Assembly: GCF_013416325.1 (NCBI RefSeq)
Contig: NZ_JACCGK010000016.1
Location: 1-64,000, forward strand
Origin: Vreelandella sedimenti
Lineage (GTDB): Bacteria; Pseudomonadota; Gammaproteobacteria; Pseudomonadales; Halomonadaceae
DNA: 64,000 nucleotides
Direction: 5' to 3'
Below, in pieces: positions 28,486 through 35,303 of the stretch. Made by a program: the position numbers and the translations under genes. The notes beneath the pieces are model-generated. The model had not been told where the DNA came from, ran no database searches, and saw only the letters and a program-made list of their open reading frames with translations. Each line of letters opens with the position of its first letter. Position 1 is the first letter of the stretch.

Positions 28486-29075
28486 GCGGCTTTAGCTTCG
28501 TGGTCGAGAAGGCTCCAGTAGACTTCCATGCAAGCGCGGGTGTCGGCCATCGCGCTGTGCGCATTCTCTAGCGGCTTGCCAGTGAAGAATTCATAGGCTT
28601 CCGATAGCTTTGGCGATTTAAAGCCATATCTGCCCTTCGGCAGCATCTCCATGATGGGCTTGGCCAGAAGCATGGTGTCGGCGAATTCTTCTTTATCGGC
28701 CCATGCTTCCGAGTCGGCTTCTCCCATATAGCGCTTGGCAGCAATGCGGATAATGCGCTGGTCAAAAGTGCGGTTATGAGCGACCCGCGGGTATTGGTTC
28801 CATAGCTGGAAGAAGAGGTTAAGGGCAAGTGATTCATCCACGCCTACTGCGAGGGCATGCTCTTGCGTGATGCCATGAATCTCTGAAACTTCGGCGGGAA
28901 TTTCCCAGCCGTTTGGCGCAATAATCAGATCCAGCGCAGCGATTTCCTTGCGAGTATCGCTATCGGCCAGGATGGCGGCGAGCTGCACCAGGTGCGGCTG
29001 GTGTTCGCTTTCGCTGGGCGATTTCCAGTCGGGCAGGCCAGTGGTTTCAGTGTCGAAAAAGAGAACAGGGTTCAT
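28482..29075 (-). CDS. DEDDh 3'-5' exonuclease (DnaQ-like)
   Basis: A 197-residue exonuclease. ExoI is VLFFDTETTG, ExoII is VAHNRTFDQRII and ExoIII is NAHSAMADTRAC, giving the full DEDDh catalytic set. It is similar to DNA polymerase III epsilon and RNase T-type enzymes. It lies in one operon with the Rad52-like annealing protein and SSB, so an end-processing role in recombination is likely (inference). ATG 29075 has TGGAG. Confidence 0.92.
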   Translation of the reverse strand: MNPVLFFDTETTGLPDWKSPSESEHQPHLVQLAAILADSDTRKEIAALDLIIAPNGWEIPAEVSEIHGITQEHALAVGVDESLALNLFFQLWNQYPRVAHNRTFDQRIIRIAAKRYMGEADSEAWADKEEFADTMLLAKPIMEMLPKGRYGFKSPKLSEAYEFFTGKPLENAHSAMADTRACMEVYWSLLDHEAKAA

Positions 29076-29092
29076 ATGGGGCTCCAAAGAAA

Positions 29093-29108
29093 AGGGCCTT
29101 TCGGCCCT
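29093..29108 (-). terminator. Leftward intrinsic terminator before the exonuclease
   Basis: On the minus strand, agggcc-gaaa-ggccct is followed by TTTTCTTT and then TGGAG. The stem is the same as that of the terminator before ssb. Confidence 0.8.
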
Positions 29109-29127
29109 GGATGGTTTGTTGAAGGGA

Positions 29128-30162
29128 TTAAGCGGCGAGTTGTTCCATCGCATCGCCGTAGCCAGACCAGCTGTCAACGCCAGCGGCTTGCAAGGCCAGC
29201 AGCATGGCCTCGGCCTCAAGCAGGCGGTCGTACTCTTTACGGGAGATCGTGACCTGCTCGGGGGCTTTCACCTGGCTACCACGTTGGAAAGAATTAGCGG
29301 CAGCTTCGATGCGGCTGGTATCGATGGGAGCGCGATGCTCGGCTACAACCGTCTTGTCTGGCTCGCTAGCCTGATCCACGCCTGTATACTCGGGCTCGCT
29401 GCTCTCAGCAGCGGCGGGCATGGGTTCCGGCTCGGGTTCAGGCTCTGGTTTGCGCTTTTCAGCCTCTTCGGCTTCGCGCTTAGCATCCTGCTCGGCTTTA
29501 AAGCGTCGCAGCTCTTCAAGCTCACGCTGTTCGGCTTCGCGCTTTTCATTCTCTTCACGCAGTCGGCGGCGCTCGGCGTCTACTTCCGCTTGTTCAGCTG
29601 CTAAGCGTTCACGCTCTAACACTTGGCCATGCTGCTCGCTGATGCGTTTCAACACATCCGCTTTGGCTTCTTCCGCTTCGTCGGTAACGTCGAAGTAGCC
29701 ATCTAGATCGATGGCGAGCGCGGCGTCGTGAAGCTCGGCGAGGCCGGTTGAGTCAAGGCCAGCAATGGTATCCAGAAAGCTCCAGATATTGATGTTGATG
29801 CTTTCGCGTAGCTTGGCGATCCGCTCCTGCTTTATGCGCTCGGCACGCTCGTCTTCATGCAGCTTGGCATCTTTCAGCGGCTGCTCAATAACCTGCAGCT
29901 TCTCCACCAAGTCTTTGCCGTAGGCGTTCACGCGTTCGATAAAGTCGCGGTGCGGTTTTGTGATTTCCTTGCGCAACTTCTCAGTGCTAGTCCGGTAGGT
30001 GGTTAACTCCTTGATGCCTTTTTTGCAGAGAGCGTAACCCTCTTTCGTCTGCACATTGGGCACGGTGCCGTACTGCTCACGCAGCCCTGCTAGGGCCTGC
30101 TCAACGGCATCCAGCTTAATCAGTTCGCTTTTGTAATCGGTGTTGGGGGCTGCGTTAGTCAT
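29128..30162 (-). CDS. Coiled-coil protein of the recombination module
   Basis: A 344-residue protein with a helical N-terminal domain (about 1-150), a long charged coiled coil (ERERLAAEQAEVDAERRRL and following, about 180-255) and a proline/glutamate repeat (KPEPEPEPEPMP). It overlaps the end of the Rad52-like gene by eight bases. The arrangement resembles DUF1351-type proteins next to annealing proteins in other phages, but the assignment is uncertain. Confidence 0.75.
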   Translation of the reverse strand: MTNAAPNTDYKSELIKLDAVEQALAGLREQYGTVPNVQTKEGYALCKKGIKELTTYRTSTEKLRKEITKPHRDFIERVNAYGKDLVEKLQVIEQPLKDAKLHEDERAERIKQERIAKLRESININIWSFLDTIAGLDSTGLAELHDAALAIDLDGYFDVTDEAEEAKADVLKRISEQHGQVLERERLAAEQAEVDAERRRLREENEKREAEQRELEELRRFKAEQDAKREAEEAEKRKPEPEPEPEPMPAAAESSEPEYTGVDQASEPDKTVVAEHRAPIDTSRIEAAANSFQRGSQVKAPEQVTISRKEYDRLLEAEAMLLALQAAGVDSWSGYGDAMEQLAA

Positions 30163-30994
30163 GGGTCGGTTCCTCTTTTGACTGCTTGGCTTTTTCTTTC
30201 TCGGCGATAACGCGGGCAATTCCCTCGTCGCGCGCTTTGATGATCATGTCGCGCCCTTTGTCGGGTTCCACCCGAGCAATGCTGGCTTTATCCGGCAATC
30301 GGCTGAGGATGCCGCTGGCAGCCATCTCGATGCTCTTCGGATGAGGGATTTTGTTACGTAGGGTGTCACACTCGCGCTTGATCCAGTCCCAGTAATCATT
30401 CCGGTAGCTCTCGATCTCGGCGTCTTTATCCTCGGCGACAGCGATACGCGTGGCGGCTTGTTGGGCCTGGGTATAGTCCTTGTTATCAAAGCGTCCGTAA
30501 TAAACGTCAGCGGCGAAGCCGAGGAGCGACAGGCACTTCTTGATAGCGTCAGTGACTGACTTCTTAGGCGCCTCGCCGTCTGTTTTCCACTTACCGGCAC
30601 TGGTGCGATAAACGGCGCGAGTGTGACCAAACTGCGTAACTTCGCCGCGCTCACCATGCCAGCGATACCAAAGCACTAGGCGTATGGTGTGGGTCTGCTC
30701 GTGGGCGATCAGCTCGTTTTTGGTGCCCAAAATAGGGGCGCCAACGTCGTAGCGTTCGTCTTCAATGCGATAGCCCCAGCCGATGCCCATGGGGCCAAAT
30801 AGCTTGGTTGCTTGCTCAATGACATACATCGCGTCCAGCGTGGTGATTTGCTGGCCATCGACGTTGGCTTCTCTAACTGCAGTTGTTGGCGTCTTTTCGA
30901 CTTGATGCCAGAGCTCAAGGTGGTCGGCGCTATCGACCACGCGATAGCGACCGGAAGGCACGCGTAGGCGCGGCTTCTCGTTGGTTGGTGTCAT
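30155..30994 (-). CDS. Rad52-like single-strand annealing protein
   Basis: A 279-residue protein. The diagnostic segment is KKSVTDAIKKCLSLLGFAAD followed by VYYGRFDNKDY, which matches the Rad52/Sak-type core (EAVTDALKRALRxFG). The N-terminal part has a TLDAMYVIEQATKLFGPMGIGW segment also typical of phage annealing proteins. It would pair complementary single strands coated by the phage SSB. A GGAG site precedes the ATG. I base the family call on motif resemblance only. Confidence 0.72.
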   Translation of the reverse strand: MTPTNEKPRLRVPSGRYRVVDSADHLELWHQVEKTPTTAVREANVDGQQITTLDAMYVIEQATKLFGPMGIGWGYRIEDERYDVGAPILGTKNELIAHEQTHTIRLVLWYRWHGERGEVTQFGHTRAVYRTSAGKWKTDGEAPKKSVTDAIKKCLSLLGFAADVYYGRFDNKDYTQAQQAATRIAVAEDKDAEIESYRNDYWDWIKRECDTLRNKIPHPKSIEMAASGILSRLPDKASIARVEPDKGRDMIIKARDEGIARVIAEKEKAKQSKEEPTHD

Positions 30995-31034
30995 GGTTTA
31001 TACTCCGAGGAGATCTTCTCGACGTTGATCTATG

Positions 31035-31069
31035 GCCCCTAACGTGTTCGCGCACGGAAGGGGCTTTTT
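31035..31069. terminator. Hairpin with T tract on the plus strand
   Basis: gcccc-taa-cgtg-ttcgcg-cacg-gaa-ggggc is followed by TTTTT on the plus strand only. It would end rightward (antisense) transcription into the leftward operon. Confidence 0.5.
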
Positions 31070-31475
31070 AGGTTAATGGCTCTATAATTCCCAGTCGGTA
31101 GGCTGCCCTGCACAACTTTGGATAGCACTCAGGCGGGTAGCCCCAAGGACAAGGAAAAGGCGAGTCAATATCGAAGTAGCGGCGATTTAGCTTGGCATCG
31201 CGCTTGATGTGATCACGGAAAAGCTCAACCAAGCACTTTAGCGTCCCGCCGCTTGTGAAGCCTTTCCATCGACCTGAGTAGTGGGTGTAGATACGCTTTT
31301 CGCTATAAGCGTCGACGAAGTAAACGTGGCCATGATTGTCTAGGTACATCCAGGCGCAGCGATCTAATCCACTTTCTGGCGTGTAGTTGAAAAACCGCCT
31401 ACCCATGCTCGCAATGATCGTGATGAACTCGTTAACGTTGGCCAGCCGATTTAGCTGCTCTTCGCGCTTGCTCAT
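31068..31475 (-). CDS. Conserved small prophage protein
   Basis: A 135-residue protein with aromatic-rich strands (LDNHGHVYFVDAYSEKRIYTH) and a helical N-terminus. It is of a type often found in phage early operons without a known role. It overlaps the next gene by four bases (ATGA). Confidence 0.65.
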   Translation of the reverse strand: MSKREEQLNRLANVNEFITIIASMGRRFFNYTPESGLDRCAWMYLDNHGHVYFVDAYSEKRIYTHYSGRWKGFTSGGTLKCLVELFRDHIKRDAKLNRRYFDIDSPFPCPWGYPPECYPKLCRAAYRLGIIEPLT

Positions 31476-31756
31476 GCGGCTCTCCTTTCGGCTTCGTCTT
31501 CCTCAACGCGTAGCTGCTCTGCTTCGGCAATATCTTTTGCCCATTCGTAAAGCACGCGTTGACCAGACAATGATTGGATGTAGGCATCGACCATGTCGGC
31601 CACAGTGGTAGTCGCCGTGAGCTCTTCCATTGCGCTGGCCAGGTCGCCGACCTCGTCCAGATAGGTGGCAAACTTTGCTACACCTTCGGGATCGCCGTCG
31701 TGGATGGCCTCGGTGATTGATTCGGCGCGCAGCTGAATTTTTGTAGCTCGTTTCAT
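31472..31756 (-). CDS. Small acidic helical protein
   Basis: A 94-residue acidic, helical protein with no recognisable family. It is ATGA-coupled to both neighbours, so it is part of a tightly packed set of small early genes. Confidence 0.6.
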   Translation of the reverse strand: MKRATKIQLRAESITEAIHDGDPEGVAKFATYLDEVGDLASAMEELTATTTVADMVDAYIQSLSGQRVLYEWAKDIAEAEQLRVEEDEAERRAA

Positions 31757-31974
31757 GCTGCCTCCTGAGTATTGGCGGCGTTGAAAGCTGCAAGCAGCTC
31801 AGCCACTTCTTGCGGCGTGTTGCCGTAGAAGTGCTCTATCTGAACGCCGCTGGAGAAGATCATGACCGACACGTAAAGATTGCCGCCCGGGTGGTAAGCA
31901 GTACTGACAGACACAAAAAAACCGCATTCGCGGCATTGGTCTGCTAACTGGTGTAACTGGGTGAGGGCAGTCAT
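31753..31974 (-). CDS. Small early protein
   Basis: A 73-residue protein with a short helix (QLHQLADQCRECG), a beta-rich centre (LYVSVMIFSSGVQIEHFYG) and a C-terminal helix. It is ATGA-coupled to both neighbours. Function unknown. Confidence 0.6.
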   Translation of the reverse strand: MTALTQLHQLADQCRECGFFVSVSTAYHPGGNLYVSVMIFSSGVQIEHFYGNTPQEVAELLAAFNAANTQEAA

Positions 31975-32213
31975 GGCGCTGGCCTCATGCCAGGGCAGTG
32001 CTCAGCCGCGATACCTTTATGGTCGCGGTGGCCTTGCCGTTGCTCAATCGGAATGCCTCGCGCCGCCTGCGCTTCAAACTGCACGACCCGCTCGCAGTAG
32101 CGAAGATGCTCACGCTCGGCTTCTGCATGATCGGCATTGCCTGCCCACGCCATGGCGGCTATTAGCACTATGGGAAGCGCCATAGCGAGGGTTTGTTTTT
32201 GAGTAATATTCAT
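31971..32213 (-). CDS. Small membrane-anchored or exported protein
   Basis: An 80-residue protein with a hydrophobic N-terminal segment (TLAMALPIVLIAAMAWAG) that would be a transmembrane helix or signal, and a charged tail. ATG 32213 is coupled to the previous stop (ATGA) and lies 10 bases after AAGGAGG. Function unknown. Confidence 0.65.
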   Translation of the reverse strand: MNITQKQTLAMALPIVLIAAMAWAGNADHAEAEREHLRYCERVVQFEAQAARGIPIEQRQGHRDHKGIAAEHCPGMRPAP

Positions 32214-32380
32214 AGCTCCCATACCTCCTTAAGCTGCCGTTGAAGCGCAAGATCAGCGCGGCGTTGGTCATTCGTCAGCCTTAAACGAAAGCGCTCAGCG
32301 TCTTTGTCGTCTACGTCACGACGCCTGGCAGTGGGGCGGCTGGCGATGCGGATATGCTTGGTGTGTGGTGGTTTAGCCAT
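32210..32380 (-). CDS. Arginine-rich small protein, first gene after the leader terminator
   Basis: A 56-residue basic protein (IRIASRPTARRRDVDDKDAERF...) encoded from ATG 32380 with a perfect AGGAGG. It ends in an ATGA overlap with the next gene. It is the first gene after the leader terminator at 32485. Its small size and arginine-rich segment recall RNA-binding antiterminators, but its position after the terminator argues against a simple N analogue. Function unknown. Confidence 0.65.
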   Translation of the reverse strand: MAKPPHTKHIRIASRPTARRRDVDDKDAERFRLRLTNDQRRADLALQRQLKEVWEL

Positions 32381-32484
32381 ATGGCCTCCTGAAAAATGCG
32401 CGCCGCCTCTGTAACTCTCGCAGTGCCAACGTTGAAAGAAGGGAAGCGGCGCGGGAATGCAGCCGAAGCGGCAACATTCCGGCT

Positions 32485-32507
32485 AAAAAAAGCCCGCCGA
32501 AGCGGGC
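32485..32507 (-). terminator. Strong leftward terminator in the pL leader (tL1-like)
   Basis: On the minus strand, gcccgc-ttcg-gcgggc is followed by seven T residues. It lies about 750 bases after pL and about 100 before the first gene, so early genes can only be reached by readthrough. Confidence 0.88.
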
Positions 32508-32691
32508 AATGACCAGTGATGCCGAATAGCATCGGGATGAGGGCTGGCAACCAAACCAGCGATAGGGTTATTAACCCGGCCTTTAAGGTCTGCTTATTGG
32601 CAACGCCTGCAGTCGCTGCCATGCATTTCTTGGCTACCTCATCCCGATGGCCACCAGATAACGCCCTGATGGCACGGGTGGGTCTTTGTCG

Positions 32692-32800
32692 GATGCATTC
32701 ACTGCATCGAAATACTGCCTGGGCCTTCCCGCCGCCTCCCTGGTAGCGGGCAAGCAGTATTCCGATGCCGCCTGTATTCTCAGCCCAGGCGGCTGGCATT
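32692..32800 (-). ncRNA. Tandem large stem-loops in the pL leader
   Basis: A gatgca-ttcac-tgcatc hairpin overlaps the foot of a long one: gcatcg.aatactgc pairs with gcagtatt.cgatgc (32704-32768, one mismatch), with cccgc/gcggg near its tip. It is followed by gccgcctg / caggcggc (32768-32792). Further out, catcgggatgag (32530-32541) and ctcatcccgatg (about 32638-32649) are also complementary. Possibly an RNA antitermination or processing element. Confidence 0.5.
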
Positions 32801-33206
32801 AAGTGGCACTCTCGCAGTTCCCTCGCTTTCTCAACCGCTTGCGATGGCAGTCGATCCAGTGGTTTCTTCGCAGTCGGGCTGCAGACTTCCCTCCATATCG
32901 CGTAATCGCGTTGCAACACTTCGCAGGGCTATTACGACGCCATCCGTACAGTCCGACTTACGCCCAGGTTGGGTGTGGGCACAGATGGCGAAGCGGTGGG
33001 CGGCCATTGGCCGTTAATGAGCTACATGACTACCTCCGCTGTTTGAATCCGGCTTTGTCATGATCGGCGGGCCGGTGTCGCCTTGTATCCCTATACGCAA
33101 GGGCGAGCGTCTAACTGGCCAGCGTTATCTCTCCACTAGGCTGGCGTTGGATACCCATCTCTGGCCGTGGCGGTTCTAACCGTTGGAGCGTTTGATGGGA
33201 GCAAAT

Positions 33207-33217
33207 TGTTAAAGAGC
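33207..33217 (-). promoter_or_regulatory. boxA element (rrn type) after pL
   Basis: On the minus strand the sequence is GCTCTTTAACA, followed by ATTT. This is the same 15-base string found in gammaproteobacterial rRNA leaders and bound by NusB-NusE. It lies about 40 bases into the predicted pL transcript. A candidate boxB-like hairpin (cggt-taga-accg) follows about 20 bases later. Confidence 0.75.
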
Positions 33218-33263
33218 GGTGACCTGTAGGGCCTGAACACGTTGCGCTGTGTTCGTGTGATAC

Positions 33264-33292
33264 AATTTAAGCATGCTGAAATGATCCGTCAA
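33264..33292 (-). promoter_or_regulatory. Promoter pL
   Basis: On the minus strand, TTGACG (33292-33287) and TAAATT (33269-33264) are 17 bases apart. The OL1 operator lies across the spacer and -10, so the repressor would block polymerase directly. Confidence 0.75.
33265..33282. promoter_or_regulatory. Operator OL1
   Basis: atttaagcatgctgaaat. The 17-base core reads identically, in reverse complement, to OR1 at 34371-34387, which identifies both as repressor/Cro operators. Confidence 0.85.
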
Positions 33293-33308
33293 GGTTTCTG
33301 CTGAAATT

Positions 33309-33326
33309 ATTTAAGCATGGTGAAAT
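33309..33326. promoter_or_regulatory. Operator OL2
   Basis: atttaagcatggtgaaat, differing from OL1 at one position. A third, half-matching site (gctgaaat near 33300) lies between the two. Confidence 0.8.
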
Positions 33327-33334
33327 TTAAGGCG

Positions 33335-33360
33335 CAAAAAAGCCGCCTCGTTTGGGCGGC
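33335..33360 (-). terminator. Terminator of the repressor transcript
   Basis: On the minus strand, gccgcc-caaacga-ggcggc is followed by six T residues. It ends the cI transcript before the pL operators. Confidence 0.85.
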
Positions 33361-33385
33361 ATTCTTTATCTAGGGGAGGAAAGTG

Positions 33386-33595
33386 TTATTGAGTGGCTGC
33401 GCGACAGAATCTTAGGCTAATTTCAGCACCTTTGGATGTTGCTGCATTTTCTGCAAAGTACAATACGCAGTTTTCGTAGCTTGACCAGGCGTCATTCGCG
33501 GAGATGAAGCTGGTTCGGTTGCTCCACGTCACGCCTAGCGCAAAGCCACAGGCTAATATCAGGACGATTAAGCCGGTACGAGCGATCTGGCTCAT
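33386..33595 (-). CDS. Small membrane protein coupled to the repressor
   Basis: A 69-residue protein with one N-terminal transmembrane helix (TGLIVLILACGFALGVTW) and a cysteine-containing exterior part. Its ATG overlaps the repressor stop (TAATG) and it lies before the repressor's terminator, so it is made in the lysogen. A superinfection-exclusion or lysogenic-conversion role is plausible (inference). No family is recognised. Confidence 0.7.
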   Translation of the reverse strand: MSQIARTGLIVLILACGFALGVTWSNRTSFISANDAWSSYENCVLYFAENAATSKGAEISLRFCRAATQ

Positions 33596-34323
33596 TAGTC
33601 AAATACCTCCCACCAGAAGACCCGGCCAATGACTTTTGGTGCGTCTGGCCCCATGAGGCTGTGAACCTCCTCGGGGTACTCGTCGCTGTTATCACTGACT
33701 AATCGCACGCGACCCAACGGCATCTTGTAGAGCCGTTTAATGCGGAGCATGCCGCCGTGATCGAGTGCGTAAATTTTACTGTCGATGATGTGCCGCGTGC
33801 CTTTATCAATGGCAATGGGAGAGCCATCGGCAATGGTGGGCATCATGGAAGTGCCGGTGGCGGTGGCGCAGGCGGCATTTTCTGGCGAGACGCCACGCTT
33901 CGCCAGCTTGGATAATGAGAACCGCATTTTATGACCATGGTTTTCGACTACTTGGGTGCGTCCATCACCGGCAGCAAACTCTACTTCATAGAAGCAAGGT
34001 AGTTCGACTTCGTCAGCCGTTAGCGGCTCGTCGCCCTCAACCACTTCTGTGTCGTGGAGCTCAAGTTCATTGGTGCGAGCTGAATACCCAGCACGTGGCT
34101 CCTCCGGCCCTTCGTGCATATCGCCTTTTCCGTCGACCAGCCATGTGTAGGAGACACGCGTTGCGCGAGCCAGCTTCAGCAAGCGCTCAGCAGTAGGGGC
34201 TTTGGTATCGCCGTTTAGCCACTGGGTTACGGCAGACGGCTGAACGCCGCACGCCTTAGCTATCGCGCTTTTGGTTTGGCCACTCTCTTTGATGGCCTGA
34301 CGAATTCTTTCTTGGATGCTCAT
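33595..34323 (-). CDS. CI-type repressor with S24 self-cleavage domain
   Basis: A 242-residue repressor. The N-terminal helix-turn-helix (QTKSAIAKACGVQPSAVTQW) binds the operators. The C-terminal LexA-like S24 peptidase has the serine in GTSMMPTI (Ser159) and the lysine in RIKRL (Lys196). A likely cleavage site is Ala118-Gly119 in EFAAGDG. It should be inactivated after DNA damage by RecA. The start ATG directly follows OR3 with no ribosome site, so the maintenance transcript may be leaderless, as in lambda. The upstream in-frame ATGs would place the start across the operators. Confidence 0.92.
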   Translation of the reverse strand: MSIQERIRQAIKESGQTKSAIAKACGVQPSAVTQWLNGDTKAPTAERLLKLARATRVSYTWLVDGKGDMHEGPEEPRAGYSARTNELELHDTEVVEGDEPLTADEVELPCFYEVEFAAGDGRTQVVENHGHKMRFSLSKLAKRGVSPENAACATATGTSMMPTIADGSPIAIDKGTRHIIDSKIYALDHGGMLRIKRLYKMPLGRVRLVSDNSDEYPEEVHSLMGPDAPKVIGRVFWWEVFD

Positions 34324-34338
34324 TTCAGCAAGCTTAAC
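34323..34338. promoter_or_regulatory. Operator OR3
   Basis: tttcagcaagcttaac, a diverged operator copy overlapping the repressor start codon; it would allow Cro or repressor to control repressor synthesis. Confidence 0.65.
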
Positions 34339-34347
34339 TGAAACGTT

Positions 34348-34363
34348 TTTCAGTATGCTTGCG
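34348..34363. promoter_or_regulatory. Operator OR2
   Basis: tttcagtatgcttgcg. It matches the operator consensus in its left half and centre. Centres of OR3, OR2 and OR1 are 25 and 23 bases apart, roughly helical-turn phased. Confidence 0.65.
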
Positions 34364-34387
34364 GGATTGCTTTCAGCATGCTTAAAT
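34359..34387 (+). promoter_or_regulatory. Promoter pR
   Basis: TTGCGG (34359-34364) and TTAAAT (34382-34387) are 17 bases apart, with OR1 across the spacer and -10 exactly as at pL. The transcript would begin near 34394 and reach cro first. Confidence 0.65.
34371..34387. promoter_or_regulatory. Operator OR1
   Basis: tttcagcatgcttaaat, the exact reverse complement of 17 bases of OL1. Confidence 0.85.
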
Positions 34388-34412
34388 ATTTTCATCAATA
34401 GAGGACACTCCG

Positions 34413-34589
34413 ATGAAAACCGAAGACGCGATTAAGCATTTCGGCGGAAAAAAAATTGAGCTGGCAAAAGCGCTCAAAATTTCCCCCTCCGCCGTAACGA
34501 TGTGGGGTGAAGAGATCCCGCTGCTGCGGCAGTACCAGCTTGAGCGCATCACAGATGGTGCGTTGAAAGCTGATCCGATTGCTGCCTAA
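34413..34589 (+). CDS. Cro-like repressor
   Basis: A 58-residue protein with a Cro-type helix-turn-helix (KKIELAKALKISPSAVTMW). It starts MKTEDAIKHFGG, as many Cro proteins do, and follows a GAGG ribosome site 15 bases after the predicted pR start. It is the first gene of the rightward operon, divergent from the repressor. It should turn off repressor synthesis during lytic growth. Confidence 0.85.
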   Translation: MKTEDAIKHFGGKKIELAKALKISPSAVTMWGEEIPLLRQYQLERITDGALKADPIAA

Positions 34590-34644
34590 ACCAAACCGCC
34601 TGCCTGTGAAGGCCGCGTTATCACAACGGTACAAAGGAATACAC

Positions 34645-34971
34645 ATGTCCCTATACCTCGCAGATGACCGTCGCCGCAAACAAGAGGGCGAACACTTAAC
34701 CAATGTTGTGAAGGTTCGCTTCACTGACGCCGAGCTTGCTGACATTGAGAGCGCTGCCGCCATGACGACCGGCGGGCGAATCGCTCCATTGCTTCATGAG
34801 CTTTCTCTAGAGGCGCTGGAGGCGCGACGAATGAAACAAGCCCAGCTGTTAGACGACTTGGCGAACGGACGCGCGCTTGATGACAGTGCCCGCCAGGTAT
34901 TGGCCGACTTAATGGCCCGCAATGCTGAGCGTCACCTTCTGGATAAGGTGGCACAGCAAGCAATGGCCTGA
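34645..34971 (+). CDS. Probable ribbon-helix-helix regulator (CII position)
   Basis: A 108-residue protein with a strand-helix-helix segment (NVVKVRFTDAELADIESAAAMTTGGRIAPLLHELSLEALE) that fits a ribbon-helix-helix DNA-binding fold. It takes the place of cII in the lambdoid layout. ATG 34645 has AAAGGAA upstream. Homology to a named regulator is not evident. Confidence 0.65.
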   Translation: MSLYLADDRRRKQEGEHLTNVVKVRFTDAELADIESAAAMTTGGRIAPLLHELSLEALEARRMKQAQLLDDLANGRALDDSARQVLADLMARNAERHLLDKVAQQAMA

Positions 34972-34990
34972 AAGGGCCGAGGAGTATCAC

Positions 34991-35194
34991 GTGATAGATC
35001 GTCAGGTAGTCGCGCTAGCCGTGGCCAGTATGTCGCCTGAGGGATTGAGGGCGGCACAGATGGAAGCCGTAAAGCGGCACATGACGGTAGAGGACGTTGT
35101 GCTGGAAGCAAACTTGAGCATGGTGCATGACCAGCTCTATGCGCTGCGCCATACGTCGCCATCGTTGACTGTGATAGAGGGAGGTCGGGCGTAA
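34991..35194 (+). CDS. Small early protein
   Basis: A 67-residue helical protein starting at GTG with GAGGAG upstream. The stretch SPEGLRAAQMEAVKRHMTVEDVVLEANLSM is helical. Function unknown; it follows the CII-position regulator and precedes a hairpin terminator. Confidence 0.6.
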   Translation: MIDRQVVALAVASMSPEGLRAAQMEAVKRHMTVEDVVLEANLSMVHDQLYALRHTSPSLTVIEGGRA

Positions 35195-35243
35195 GCCCGG
35201 CTTTTCCAATATTAGGCCCTGAAAGGGCTAGGCCAGAAACGAC

Positions 35244-35283
35244 AAAGCCCGGCATATCGCTGGGGAGCGCGCCGGGCTTTAAA
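35244..35283 (+). terminator. Rightward hairpin terminator (tR1-like)
   Basis: aaagcccggc and gccgggcttt form a 10-bp stem with an inner cgct-gggg-agcg hairpin, ending in CTTTAAA. It lies between the regulators and the replication genes, as tR1 does in lambda. Confidence 0.65.
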
Positions 35284-35303
35284 CACAATTTGCAGAGGTA
35301 ATT

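Larger units (their letters stand above)
32381..33263 (-). promoter_or_regulatory. Long structured leader of the leftward operon
   Basis: About 880 bases lie between pL and the first clear gene. Minus-strand features in order of transcription are: start near 33257, an rrn-type boxA (33217-33207), a small cggt/accg hairpin, large stem-loops at 32692-32800 and a terminator at 32485-32507. A 58-residue frame starting about 33008 and a long frame at 32311-32919 lack clear ribosome sites, so I do not call genes here. Confidence 0.6.

Noticed and set aside
32311..32919. 202-codon minus-strand frame in the pL leader
   Set aside because: It lacks a ribosome site, runs through the strong terminator at 32485 and overlaps the well-supported small gene at 32210-32380. 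A resemblance to Ash/Icd-like phage proteins was considered but could not be shown.
35270..35292. boxA-like string (gctttaaacacaatttgc) in the rightward operon
   Set aside because: It resembles the pL boxA only after gaps are introduced and lacks the GCTCTT core.
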